Shown here one piece after another: positions 8,420 to 16,909 of a DNA stretch of 49,373 bases. A program made the position numbers and the translations under genes. The DNA comes from JANWZL01 sp041640815 (GTDB lineage: Bacteria > Pseudomonadota > Gammaproteobacteria > Burkholderiales > Thiobacillaceae). The notes under the pieces were generated by a model. The model was not told the origin of the DNA. It saw nothing but the letters and a program-made list of their open reading frames with translations, and did not search any database. Numbering within the stretch: position 1 is the stretch's first letter; each line of letters starts with the position of its first letter. The stretch covers positions 1 to 49,373 of the forward strand of contig JBEPZO010000013.1 in the NCBI GenBank assembly GCA_041640815.1, in the 5' to 3' direction.

Positions 8420-9967
8420 CTATAGATCGTGTCCGCTGTAGGAGAGATTGAAGGACTTGTTGATCAGGGGGAAGTCCGGCACGATGTTGCCGAGGACGCC
8501 CAGCTCCAGCGCCGGCCAGTTCTGCCAGGAGGGGTCGTGCGGATGCACCCGGTCTAAGCGGCCTTGGGCGTCGAGGCGCACGGCCACCAGCACCGGGCCG
8601 CGCCAGCCTTCCACCCAGCCCAGGCCCTCGCGCACGCTTCCGGCTGCAGCCAGCTCGGCGCGCAGGGGCCCGGCAGGCAGGCGCTGCACGATCTCGCCGA
8701 TCAGGCGCAAGGATTCGAACACCTCGGCGAAACGCACCTCGACGCGCGCCAGCACATCGCCGCGCCGGTCGGTGGCCATGTTCACGTCCAGTTGGTCATA
8801 GGGCGGGCAGGGGAATTGCACGCGCTGATCCCAGGCCTGGCTGCTCGCCCGGCCAGCGAGGCCGATGAGCCCCAGGCGCGCAGCCATGGCCGGCTCCACC
8901 ACACCGGTGTGGGCGAAGCGGTCTTGCACGCCGGCATGTTCGTCATACACGGCCTTGAGCGCCTGCACCTCGGTCTTAAGCCGTTGTGCGAGCTCGAGCA
9001 GGGCCGCGCCATCGCTGAGGTCGACCGCCACGCCGCCCGGGACGATGCGGTCGAACAGATAGCGGTGGCCGAACAGGCGGGCGGATAGTCGCAGCCACTC
9101 CTCCTTCAGGCGCCAGAACTGGTTGAAGCCGAAGGCCAAGGCCACGTCGTTGCCGAGGTAGCCGAGGTCGCCCAGGTGGTTGGCCACCCGCTCGATCTCC
9201 AAAAACAGGGCGCGTAGCCACAGCGCGCGCGCCGGCACCCGGCAGCCGAGGGCGGCCTCCACTGCCATGCAGTAGGCCCAGGTGAAGGCGCTGTGGGAAT
9301 CGCCCGACACCCGCCCGGCCAGGCGGGCGCCGCTGACGAGGTCCATCCCCTCGAAGCGCTTTTCGCTGCCCTTGTGGGTGTAGCCTAAGCGCTCCTCGAG
9401 CCGCAGTATCCTGTCGCCGATGACCGAGAAGCGGAAATGACCGGGCTCGATGATGCCGGCATGGATGGGGCCCACCGGGATCTCGTGCACCCCCTCCCCC
9501 GCCACCCGGATGAAGGGGTAGGCGTCCGGCTCAGAGACACGGCCTGCGGCAGTCTGGAAATCCTTGCGCAGTGGGTACTCACTGTCACTCCAGCTCGCAT
9601 GGCGGAGCCACTTACGCACGTCCTCCGCGCCCTCGGGCCGGATGCCCAGCAGGTCGTAGGCTGCGCGCTGCATGCGCTCGGCGGCAGGAAAAATGCAGGC
9701 GAGATCGGGATAAACGGGCGCCTCGGCGGGGAGGGCAGCGCGGGCCCAGATCAGGCCTGCACTGCTCAGCAAGGCCGTGTGCAGGCCAAAGCCCGCGCCC
9801 AAGTGCCGGTCGTCGCTCCCCCACAAGGCGACGAGCTGCCCCCCTTCCGCCTGCACGGCGCTGGCGAAAGAGGGCAGCCGCTTGGCCTCCAGGTCGAAGC
9901 GCCAGATCGGTTGGCCTTCCTCCTGAGGGGTGAGGGTCAAATGGATGTCGCCCAGAACCTTTTCCAT
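8420..9967 (-). CDS. hyfG: Hydrogenase-like large subunit without NiFe ligands (HyfG/HycE type)
   Basis: A fused NuoC-like N-terminal domain (about residues 1-135) and a NuoD/HycE-like C-terminal domain (about 140-515). In true group 4 hydrogenases the metal centre is held by a CGIC motif near the middle and a DPCxxC motif at the end. Here the first reads RVSGDSHSAF (220-228) and the second DPSWQNW (from residue 478), so all four cysteines are absent. It should therefore not make or consume H2. Overall folding motifs such as VGPIHAGIIEPGHFRF remain, and the C-terminus ends in SFNLSYSGHDL. It matches large subunits of hydrogenase-related complexes known from respiratory bacteria. Its reaction is unknown. 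Confidence 0.9.
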   Translation of the reverse strand: MEKVLGDIHLTLTPQEEGQPIWRFDLEAKRLPSFASAVQAEGGQLVALWGSDDRHLGAGFGLHTALLSSAGLIWARAALPAEAPVYPDLACIFPAAERMQRAAYDLLGIRPEGAEDVRKWLRHASWSDSEYPLRKDFQTAAGRVSEPDAYPFIRVAGEGVHEIPVGPIHAGIIEPGHFRFSVIGDRILRLEERLGYTHKGSEKRFEGMDLVSGARLAGRVSGDSHSAFTWAYCMAVEAALGCRVPARALWLRALFLEIERVANHLGDLGYLGNDVALAFGFNQFWRLKEEWLRLSARLFGHRYLFDRIVPGGVAVDLSDGAALLELAQRLKTEVQALKAVYDEHAGVQDRFAHTGVVEPAMAARLGLIGLAGRASSQAWDQRVQFPCPPYDQLDVNMATDRRGDVLARVEVRFAEVFESLRLIGEIVQRLPAGPLRAELAAAGSVREGLGWVEGWRGPVLVAVRLDAQGRLDRVHPHDPSWQNWPALELGVLGNIVPDFPLINKSFNLSYSGHDL

Positions 9968-10034
9968 GCTGTGTGCATGCTATCGTTGAGCTGCGTCGGC
10001 AGGCGAGACGAGCCAGCGACGGGATCCTGTCATC

Positions 10035-11492
10035 CTAACCTCCCAGGAGGGCTGCCGCCTGGCGGAACCAGTCGGCCAGATAAGGCGGGATGAATAGCCC
10101 AAGGATCAGCACCAGCGCCAGGTGCGTGAACACGGGCACCAGGGCCGGCTGATGCGGCAGCCTGGGCAGCTCGGTCTCGCCGAACACCATCGGTTGGACC
10201 TTGCCGAAGATGGCGGCGAAGGCGATCCCCAGTGCGGTGAGCAGGAAGGGGGTGGCCCAGGGGTGTTGGTGCATGGCGGTGGTGATGATGAGGAATTCGC
10301 TCGCGAAGACGCCGAACGGCGGCACACCCAGGATGGCGATCGTGCCCAGCATCAGCCCCCAGCCGATGGTGGGGTTGGTCCGGATGAGGCCGCGGATGTT
10401 CTCCATCACCTGCGTGCCGGCCTTCTGGCTGGCATGGCCGACGGCGTAGAAGATGGCGGACTTGGTCAGCGAATGCATGGTCATGTGCAATAGCCCCGCG
10501 AAGTTGGCCACCGCCCCGCCCATGCCGAAGGCGAAAGTGATCAGCCCCATGTGCTCGATGGAGGAATAGGCGAACATGCGCTTGACGTCGGTCTGACGCT
10601 TGATGAGCAGCGCAGCCACGACCGTAGAGAGCAGCCCGAAGCCCATCATCAGGTTGCCGCCCAGGCTGTGATCGCCCAGTGCGCCATCGACCAGCACCTT
10701 GGATCGCATCACCGCATACAGGGCGACGTTGAGCAACAGCCCCGAGAGCACGGCGGAGATGGGCGTGGGGCCTTCGCCGTGGGCATCGGGCAGCCAGTTG
10801 TGCAACGGCACGAGCCCTACCTTTGTGCCATAGCCCACAAGCAGGAAAATGAAGGCCAGCTGCAGCACAGTAGGCTCCAATTGCGCCCTGACGCCGTAGA
10901 GATGGGTCCACAACAGGGTGCCGCCGCCGATGCCCAACACCTTTTCACCCGCAAAGTAAAGCAGGATAGTGCCAAACAGGGCGAGCGCGATGCCGACACC
11001 GCAGAGGATGAAATACTTCCATGCCGCCTCCAAGGCGGCCGCCGTGCGGTAAAGCGAAACCAACAGCACCGTGGCCAAGGTGGCGCCCTCCATGGCTACC
11101 CACAGGATGCCCATGTTGTTGGTGGTCAGCGCCAGCAGCATGGTCATGGTGAAGATCTGGTAGCTGGCGTGATAGAACCTCAGACTTGCCGCCGTTAGCC
11201 GGCCATGCGCCTGTTCGATGCGCATGTATTGGCGTGAGAACAAGGCGGTGGTGAAGGCGACAAAGGCAGTCAGCGCCACCAAGAAGACGTTGAAGGCATC
11301 GATGTAGAACCAGCCATCACCGCCTATCAGCAGCTGGCCCTCGGCGACGATGCGGGCGGTGAGCAGGCCGGCGGCGATGAGGGTGGCAAGGCTGAAGGCG
11401 GCGTTGACCTCCGGGGCATGGGCCCGATGGCCCGTTAGCGCCAGGTACAGGCCGCCGACCAAGGGAATGCCCAACACCCAGTAGATCTCCAC
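10035..11492 (-). CDS. hyfF: Proton-pumping antiporter-like subunit (HyfF/NuoL-M-N type)
   Basis: Polytopic membrane subunit of about 13-14 helices belonging to the Mrp-antiporter/complex I family. Typical elements are WVAMEGATLATVLLV with the conserved helix-5 glutamate, GLVPLHNWLPDAHGEGPTP, and the lysine/histidine stretch around SSIEHMGLITFAFG. These residues form the proton channel in relatives. Start choice: TTG 11498 overlaps the hyfE stop by 4 bases but has only 2 bases after AAGGAG. GTG 11492 has 8 bases, so it is preferred. Either way translation is coupled to hyfE. Confidence 0.88.
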   Translation of the reverse strand: MEIYWVLGIPLVGGLYLALTGHRAHAPEVNAAFSLATLIAAGLLTARIVAEGQLLIGGDGWFYIDAFNVFLVALTAFVAFTTALFSRQYMRIEQAHGRLTAASLRFYHASYQIFTMTMLLALTTNNMGILWVAMEGATLATVLLVSLYRTAAALEAAWKYFILCGVGIALALFGTILLYFAGEKVLGIGGGTLLWTHLYGVRAQLEPTVLQLAFIFLLVGYGTKVGLVPLHNWLPDAHGEGPTPISAVLSGLLLNVALYAVMRSKVLVDGALGDHSLGGNLMMGFGLLSTVVAALLIKRQTDVKRMFAYSSIEHMGLITFAFGMGGAVANFAGLLHMTMHSLTKSAIFYAVGHASQKAGTQVMENIRGLIRTNPTIGWGLMLGTIAILGVPPFGVFASEFLIITTAMHQHPWATPFLLTALGIAFAAIFGKVQPMVFGETELPRLPHQPALVPVFTHLALVLILGLFIPPYLADWFRQAAALLGG

Positions 11493-11494
11493 GA

Positions 11495-12157
11495 TCAACG
11501 CTCCTTAAGCCTTTCCATGTGCTTGAGATCCATGGAGTCGAATGTTTCACGGATGTGGAAGAAGAAGATCCCGAGCACGAACACGGCGACCAATACGTCC
11601 AAGGCGACGCCCAGTTCCACCACCAAGGGCATGCCGTAGGTGGCGCTGGTGGCGGCGAAAAACAGGCCGTTTTCCATGGCCAGGAAACCGATCACCTGTG
11701 GGATGGCCTTGCTGCGGGTGATCATCATGAGAAAGGCGAGCAGCACGCTGGCGAGCGCGATCCCCAGGGTGGAGCGTGTCACGGTGCCGGCCATCTGCGA
11801 GATGGGTAGCGCCAGATTGAAGGCGAAGATCACCAAAATGATCCCGATCAGCATGGTGGTGGGGATGTTGATCAGCGGTTCCACATCGCGGTCCACGTCC
11901 AGCTTCTTCACCAGACGGAAGAAATACCAGGGCATGACGATGACCTTGAGCGCGAGGGTGAGCGCCGCGGAGTAGAAGAGGTGATGCTGCGCCGTGGACC
12001 AGGCGACGATGGCGGTGGAAGCGGCCAGCGCCGCCCCCTGCCAGGCAAACAGCGTGATCAGGCCGACGATGCGCCGCTGCGACAGCATGGCGAAGGCGAT
12101 CAACAACAGGATCGCGGCCAGTAGATTGACGACTTGCAAGTGATAGGTGAGGGACAT
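11495..12157 (-). CDS. hyfE: HyfE-like membrane subunit
   Basis: A 220-residue hydrophobic protein matching HyfE of hydrogenase 4 in length and order. Its N-terminal part is HyfE-specific and its C-terminal part resembles NuoK (for example MENGLFFAATSATYGMPLVVELG). In complexes of this type it helps link the antiporter-like subunits. It lies between hyfC and hyfF, exactly as in hyf operons. There is an 80-base gap after hyfC, the longest inside the cluster, in which I see no gene. Confidence 0.85.
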   Translation of the reverse strand: MSLTYHLQVVNLLAAILLLIAFAMLSQRRIVGLITLFAWQGAALAASTAIVAWSTAQHHLFYSAALTLALKVIVMPWYFFRLVKKLDVDRDVEPLINIPTTMLIGIILVIFAFNLALPISQMAGTVTRSTLGIALASVLLAFLMMITRSKAIPQVIGFLAMENGLFFAATSATYGMPLVVELGVALDVLVAVFVLGIFFFHIRETFDSMDLKHMERLKER

Positions 12158-12237
12158 GTCAGTGCCAGACGGTGTCTGCTGAGGACCTGACTGTCGCAGC
12201 GCCCAACCACGGGCTGTGTGAGCTGGTAGCTGTCACC

Positions 12238-13182
12238 TCAGGACTCCAAGAGCAAATGCACCAGCATACCGATCACAGCCAACAGGAAGGCGGTGCCGAG
12301 GAATTCGGGGGCGCGGAATAGCCGCATCTTGGCGTTGACCGTCTCCAACAGGGCAAGCGCCGCACCACCTACGGCCAATTTCACCACCAAAGCCAGCAAG
12401 GCAATGGGCAGGGCAGCCAGGTCGCCGGCGGGGGCGATGCCCCAGGGCAGGAACAAGGCGATGCCCAAGGCCGAGTAAGTGAAGAGTTTCAAGGCCACGG
12501 CCCACTCGATCAGGGCCAAGTGGCGGGCGGAATACTCCAGGATCATCGCCTCGTGGATCATGGTCAGTTCCAGGTGCGTGGTGGGGTTGTCCACCGGGAT
12601 GCGGGCGTTCTCGGCGGTGGACACCATCCAGAAGGCCACCGCGGCGAAGGCCAGGCTGGGATAGATGGCAAATTCCTGATGCGCCAGTCGATCGACGATG
12701 GCGGGCAGTTCGGTGGAGTGAGAGATGAGGCTGGCGGTGAAGAACACCATCAGTAGCGCCGGTTCTGCCAAGAAGGCGACCAGCATCTCGCGCCGCGCCC
12801 CCAGGCTGCCGAAGGCGGTACCGACGTCCATGGCGGCCAGGGCCTGAAACACCCGCGCTAGGGCGAACAGCCCCACCAAGGCGATGACGTCGGCCGCCGG
12901 CGAGAAGGGTAGATCGTTGGCCAGGGTCGGCACGATGCCGGCGGCCAACACCATGCAGGCGAAGATGATGTAAGGGGCGAAACGGAACAGCCGGGTGGCG
13001 TCATGGGCCAGCACCGCGTCCTTGTGGAACAGCTTCTGCAACGTATAGTAAGGCTGCAGCAAGGCAGGGGCGCTGCGCCCTTGCAGCCAGGCGCGGCAGA
13101 TGTTGACCCAGCCCATGAGCAATGGCGCCAACAAAAGGGCCAGCAGGGTCTGAGCGATCTGAAGCGCAACGCCGATGGACAT
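12238..13182 (-). CDS. hyfC: NuoH-like membrane subunit (HyfC/HycD type)
   Basis: Equivalent of complex I subunit NuoH, which connects the Fe-S arm to the membrane arm. The 314 residues equal the length of Escherichia coli HyfC. They include GRSAPALLQPYYTLQKLFHKD after the first helix, the ENARIPVDNPTTHLELTMIHEAM loop (acidic residues at the quinone-side interface in NuoH) and about eight membrane helices. It starts 4 bases after hyfB. Confidence 0.9.
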   Translation of the reverse strand: MSIGVALQIAQTLLALLLAPLLMGWVNICRAWLQGRSAPALLQPYYTLQKLFHKDAVLAHDATRLFRFAPYIIFACMVLAAGIVPTLANDLPFSPAADVIALVGLFALARVFQALAAMDVGTAFGSLGARREMLVAFLAEPALLMVFFTASLISHSTELPAIVDRLAHQEFAIYPSLAFAAVAFWMVSTAENARIPVDNPTTHLELTMIHEAMILEYSARHLALIEWAVALKLFTYSALGIALFLPWGIAPAGDLAALPIALLALVVKLAVGGAALALLETVNAKMRLFRAPEFLGTAFLLAVIGMLVHLLLES

Positions 13183-13186
13183 GGAC

Positions 13187-15208
13187 TCAGTGGGTAACGA
13201 AGACCAGTAAGAAGATCAGGGTGGCAAAGCTATAGATCAGGTACCACTGGATGCGACCGTGTTGCAGCCGGCTGGCGAGTCCAGAAAGCCGGGCGCTCAG
13301 GTCAGCGATGGGCTGATAGAGCAACAGCCAGAGCCAGTCTTGACTTTCGCCCTGATAGCGCGGCTGGCGGTCGAAGGGGCCGGGTACCTGGCGCTCAACC
13401 CGGATGAAGGCGCTGAAGATATGGCGGATGGGCTGGCCGAAACCCTCGGCCGTGTCCTGCATGCGGGCATCCTGCTCAGGATAACCGCAATCCCAGGGCG
13501 CGGCCAGGCGTACGCGGCCGTGATAGAGGCGCTTGACACCGATGAACACCAGCAGGGTGATGCTTGCCACCACGGCCAGGAATACCAAGGGGGCATAGCT
13601 CGCCCGCTCCGCGGAAAGCGGTGCCAGCATCAGCCAGTTACCCTCGTTGATCAAGGTCTGCTGGATGAGAAGTTGCAACAGCGGGCTGATGGCGTCGATG
13701 ACGTGCGAGGGAAATAGCCCAAGGGCGATGCAGCCCACCGCCAACCAAAGCATACCCAGACGCTCCGGCCAACCGGCCTCATGGGCGTCCTTCAGTTCAG
13801 GATCCCGCGCTTGACCGAGGAAGATGACACCGTAGAACTTCACCATCACATAAGCCGCCAGGGCCGCGGCCAGGACCACGATGGCGGCGGCCACCGGGAT
13901 CACCATGTTCAGGTAGGGCTGGGTGAGCCCCGGTGTGAGCAGGAAGGCCTGCAGCAGCAGCCACTCGGAGACGAAACCATTGAGCGGCGGCAACCCGGCG
14001 ATGGCCAGAGCACCCACCAACATGAGCCAGCCCGTCCAAGGCATGTAGCGCATCAGTCCGCCGAGCCGTCCCATGCGCCGCTCGCCGGTGGCATGCAGCA
14101 CGCTGCCGGTGCCCACGAACAGCAGCCCCTTGAAGAAGGCGTGATTGAGCGCATGGTAGAGCAGAGCGGTGAGGGTCAACGCCGCCAGCGCACCCTTGCC
14201 GTCGGCGTGGAAGATCACGGTGAGGCCGAAGCCGGCCAAGATGAAGCCGATGTTCTCGATGGACGACCAGGCCAGCAAGCGCTTCATGTCCGACTGCACA
14301 GCCGCAAAGATCACGCCGTACAGGGCAGTGATGAGGCCCAGGGCAAGGGCCAGCGTCCCCCACCAGCCGAGCGGCAGGCCGAGCAGGTCGAAGGTCACTC
14401 GCAACAGGCCATAAATCGCCGTCTTCAGCATCACGCCGCTCATCAGGGCAGACACGGGCGAGGGCGCGGCCGGATGCGCCTCCGGCAACCAGACGTGCAG
14501 CGGCACCAAGCCGGCCTTGGCGCCGAAACCGAACAGCGCCAGCAGGAAGGCGATCGAGGCCCAGAACGGCGTATGTGTCGCCTGGCGCATGGCGTCGAAG
14601 GAATAGGCATCCATCCGCCCTGCGCCGGGGCCGTGCAAGACGCCAAAGGCGATCAGCAAGGCGACCGCGCCGATGTGGGCGATGAGCAGATAGAGGAAAC
14701 CGGCGCGGCGGATGGCAGGGATCTTGTGGTCGGTGGTGACGAGAAAGTAGGACGCGATCGCCATCACCTCCCAGGCCACCATGAAGGCATAAGCGTCATC
14801 GGCCAACAACACCATGGCCATGCCGGCCAGGAAAAGGTGGTACCAAGTACTGAGCAGGGCAAGCTGGCCGGCAGGCATGTGACGAAAGTAACCCACGGCA
14901 TAGACCGTCACGCCGAAAGCCGCCCCTCCCAGCAAGGTGAGGAAAAAGCCGGACAAGGCATCCAGGCGCAGATGCAAGGGTAGCTCCGGCAGCCCGATGG
15001 GCAGGACGAATTGCATGGCGGGGGCGGTCAGGGCCAACGTCCCCACTGCCGCCAGGGCCAGCGCCCCGATGGCCCCGAGCGGCAGCAGGAGGAGCCTGAC
15101 CAGGCGCGCTTGCGCGCGCATCGCCAGGCTGCCCACGGCCAAGCCGAGCCAATACAAGACGATGGCCCAGGCCAAGTCCAAAAGTGTCGGATCAGGCATC
15201 GTGGACAT
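13187..15208 (-). CDS. hyfB: Proton-pumping antiporter-like subunit (HyfB type)
   Basis: A 673-residue subunit, essentially the length of Escherichia coli HyfB (672), related to NuoL/NuoM. Visible elements include YAFMVAWEVMAIASYFLV, GLVPLHVWLPEAHPAAPSP, LMSGVMLKTAIYGLLR and LLAWSSIENIGFI. It is the first gene of the cluster, so transcription of hyfB-C-E-F-G-I starts in the 453-base gap upstream. Two ATGs (15208 and 15199) are possible, and neither has a clear Shine-Dalgarno sequence. Confidence 0.9.
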   Translation of the reverse strand: MSTMPDPTLLDLAWAIVLYWLGLAVGSLAMRAQARLVRLLLLPLGAIGALALAAVGTLALTAPAMQFVLPIGLPELPLHLRLDALSGFFLTLLGGAAFGVTVYAVGYFRHMPAGQLALLSTWYHLFLAGMAMVLLADDAYAFMVAWEVMAIASYFLVTTDHKIPAIRRAGFLYLLIAHIGAVALLIAFGVLHGPGAGRMDAYSFDAMRQATHTPFWASIAFLLALFGFGAKAGLVPLHVWLPEAHPAAPSPVSALMSGVMLKTAIYGLLRVTFDLLGLPLGWWGTLALALGLITALYGVIFAAVQSDMKRLLAWSSIENIGFILAGFGLTVIFHADGKGALAALTLTALLYHALNHAFFKGLLFVGTGSVLHATGERRMGRLGGLMRYMPWTGWLMLVGALAIAGLPPLNGFVSEWLLLQAFLLTPGLTQPYLNMVIPVAAAIVVLAAALAAYVMVKFYGVIFLGQARDPELKDAHEAGWPERLGMLWLAVGCIALGLFPSHVIDAISPLLQLLIQQTLINEGNWLMLAPLSAERASYAPLVFLAVVASITLLVFIGVKRLYHGRVRLAAPWDCGYPEQDARMQDTAEGFGQPIRHIFSAFIRVERQVPGPFDRQPRYQGESQDWLWLLLYQPIADLSARLSGLASRLQHGRIQWYLIYSFATLIFLLVFVTH

Positions 15209-15661
15209 CTAGTACGGCATCATGCCCTGTCCACAAGCAACCCGCATCAGTGGTGGACCGATCGGCCTGCACGTGAAATCCATGCCAGGGAGGGTGTCGG
15301 GGCATTATTGTAACTTTTTGACCCAAAAATGATTTTTTATCAGGGTTTAAGCGACCCTGCAATGGCACAGCGCCAGCTGTCAAACGCTCTGCGCGTTGTG
15401 GCGTCGCGCCACTGCCGGTCTTAAGCCCTTTCCCAGCCGAGCGTCGCAGTCACCCCAGCGATGAGCCACTGCGTCGATGTGTGGGGATAAATCTGGGTTT
15501 AAGGGTCTAAGTTTGAAATGGTATTAGATTCCGACCGATAAACTCAAGAGCGTGCCTTGGTCTGCGATTGATGTAGTGCAGACCTTTCCCCGGGTGTGGT
15601 CGCCTTGACGCGCACCGCCGTACGACTTACAAAGTCCTCATGTGTAAGGGGACGATCGGCC
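15209..15661. other. Intergenic region between divergent hyf cluster and psiE
   Basis: No gene is seen in these 453 bases. An A+T-rich patch at about 15300-15350 stands out. On the minus strand it contains TACAAT (15307-15312), a possible -10 for the hyf cluster about 95 bases upstream of hyfB, but no convincing -35. On the plus side, GGGTTTAAG occurs twice (near 15344 and 15494). No Pho box was found upstream of psiE. Confidence 0.4.
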
Positions 15662-16060
15662 ATGGACAACCTGCCCACCTCACGCATCGCAGTGACCCTC
15701 CTCCACGTCATTGAGCAAATCGGCCTGCTCACCATTGTCATTGCCACCATCGTTGCTGGCGTTCAGGAGGTAACCAACATGATCAGCGCGGGCAGCGTAA
15801 CTTTGGCCGACCTGCTCCTGATGTTCCTCTATCTGGAGATCCTGGCCATGGTGGGGGTGTATTACCAGTCGGGCAAGCTGCCGGTGCGCATCCCGATCTA
15901 CATCGCCATCGTCGCGCTTGCCCGTTATATCGTCCTGGACATCAAAAACATGGCGCTCATGCACCTGCTCGCCGTAGCCAGTGCCATCTTGCTTTTGTCG
16001 GTAGCCGTTCTCGTGATTCGCTACGGCGACATACGTTTCCCCTACGCAAAGAACGAGTAA
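15662..16060 (+). CDS. psiE: PsiE family membrane protein
   Basis: A 132-residue membrane protein of the phosphate-starvation-inducible PsiE family with four hydrophobic segments. The family core is visible in IEQIGLLTIVIATIVAGVQE, LLLMFLYLEILAMVGVYY and IAIVALARYIVLDIK. The frame extends 22 codons further upstream, but ATG 15662 starts at the conserved core and follows AAGGGGA. The molecular role of PsiE is not established. A link to the PhoB-PhoR pair later in the window is suggested only by the family name, since no Pho box is visible here. Confidence 0.85.
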   Translation: MDNLPTSRIAVTLLHVIEQIGLLTIVIATIVAGVQEVTNMISAGSVTLADLLLMFLYLEILAMVGVYYQSGKLPVRIPIYIAIVALARYIVLDIKNMALMHLLAVASAILLLSVAVLVIRYGDIRFPYAKNE

Positions 16061-16192
16061 GGTTCGCTGCCTATCATCCGGGATTGCCCCAACGAGGCGC
16101 GTAATGGCGTGCTCGGTTCGCCTGCTTAAGCCGATGGCAGTCGACCCTGTTGGTAAAACGAGGAACAGCAAGCTGCTGAAGGCCGGACTCGA

Positions 16193-16220
16193 TTGACAAC
16201 AATCAGAACTTAACTATGAT
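16193..16220 (+). promoter_or_regulatory. Sigma-70-type promoter for grxD
   Basis: TTGACA (16193-16198), a 16-base spacer and TATGAT (16215-16220) make a near-consensus promoter. Transcription would start near 16227, about 36 bases before the grxD ATG. The surrounding sequence is A+T-rich. Confidence 0.75.
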
Positions 16221-16262
16221 AAACTTGAATTTTATGATCAACTATTAGCTTCGGATCCGATC

Positions 16263-16586
16263 ATGAGTGTGCAAGACACCATCCGCGAGCAAATCAGCAC
16301 GCATCCCATCGTCCTTTACATGAAGGGTACACCGCAGTTCCCGCAGTGCGGTTTTTCGGCGAGCGCCGTGGCTGTCCTGCGTGCCTGCGGGGTAGAGGAG
16401 TTTTTCAGCGTCAACGTCCTAGAAGACAACGAAATGCGCGAGGGGATCAAGCAGTTCTCCAACTGGCCCACCCTCCCGCAGCTTTACATCAAAGGTCAGT
16501 TCATCGGTGGCGCCGACATCATGCGCGAGATGTATCAGAGCGGTGAGCTACAAAAGCTACTGCGCGAGGCGGCTTGTAGCAAATAA
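16263..16586 (+). CDS. grxD: Monothiol glutaredoxin Grx4 (CGFS type)
   Basis: A 107-residue monothiol glutaredoxin that binds and transfers 2Fe-2S clusters with glutathione. Key elements are YMKGTPQFPQCGFSASAV with the CGFS active site, NWPTLPQLYIKGQFIGGADI with the TP cis-proline loop and GG glutathione-binding turn, and the helical C-terminus. It is transcribed alone from a strong promoter 45-70 bases upstream. It is a carrier in Fe-S assembly, relevant to the many Fe-S proteins nearby, though no direct link is shown. Confidence 0.95.
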   Translation: MSVQDTIREQISTHPIVLYMKGTPQFPQCGFSASAVAVLRACGVEEFFSVNVLEDNEMREGIKQFSNWPTLPQLYIKGQFIGGADIMREMYQSGELQKLLREAACSK

Positions 16587-16903
16587 CCCCCTGTAACGAT
16601 CTTTCTCTCAGCGGATCGCTAACTTGATTTCGCGCCAGGCGGGATATTGTGCATTTCAAGTGAAACCTGAGCGGGCGAGGCAGCTGCCAGTGCAGCATCG
16701 CTGGCAGCGTACCCTACGCTAGCGTTTCCTCGCGTTTGCGAGGTGGGGGGGCTGAGACCACCCTCTAGTGCCGCGCAACTCAAGCTAATACTTGTTGACA
16801 TAGTGCGAGCGTCCGTACAAGGCGGGTGGAGACGGTATAAGCTTACACCTCGTGCAACATATTCGCTGTATACTGGCTTTACTTCACTTCCCAGCCTGAG
16901 AGG
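16587..16903. other. Structured intergenic region before the chemotaxis cluster
   Basis: No gene is seen in these 317 bases. Two hairpins are visible: GCTGCCAG/CTGGCAGC (16683-16690 and 16701-16708) and CCTCGC-GTTT-GCGAGG (16728-16743), neither with a T-run. A TTGACA at 16795-16800 and TATACT near 16870 are possible promoter parts, but no pair has proper spacing. The chemotaxis cluster's promoter is probably here. Confidence 0.4.
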
Positions 16904-16909
16904 TTGTAC

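Noticed and set aside
8420..9967. Calling the large subunit a functional group 4 NiFe hydrogenase
   Set aside because: The CGIC and DPCxxC cysteines are replaced, so NiFe binding is not supported. The gene is described only as hydrogenase-related.
13781..14983. A 400-codon plus-strand open frame opposite hyfB
   Set aside because: Gln/His/Gly-rich low-complexity reading with no domain, opposite a clear membrane-protein gene.
16728..16743. Hairpin after grxD as an intrinsic terminator
   Set aside because: A 6-bp stem with no T-run, about 140 bases past the stop. Noted only as structure in the intergenic entry.
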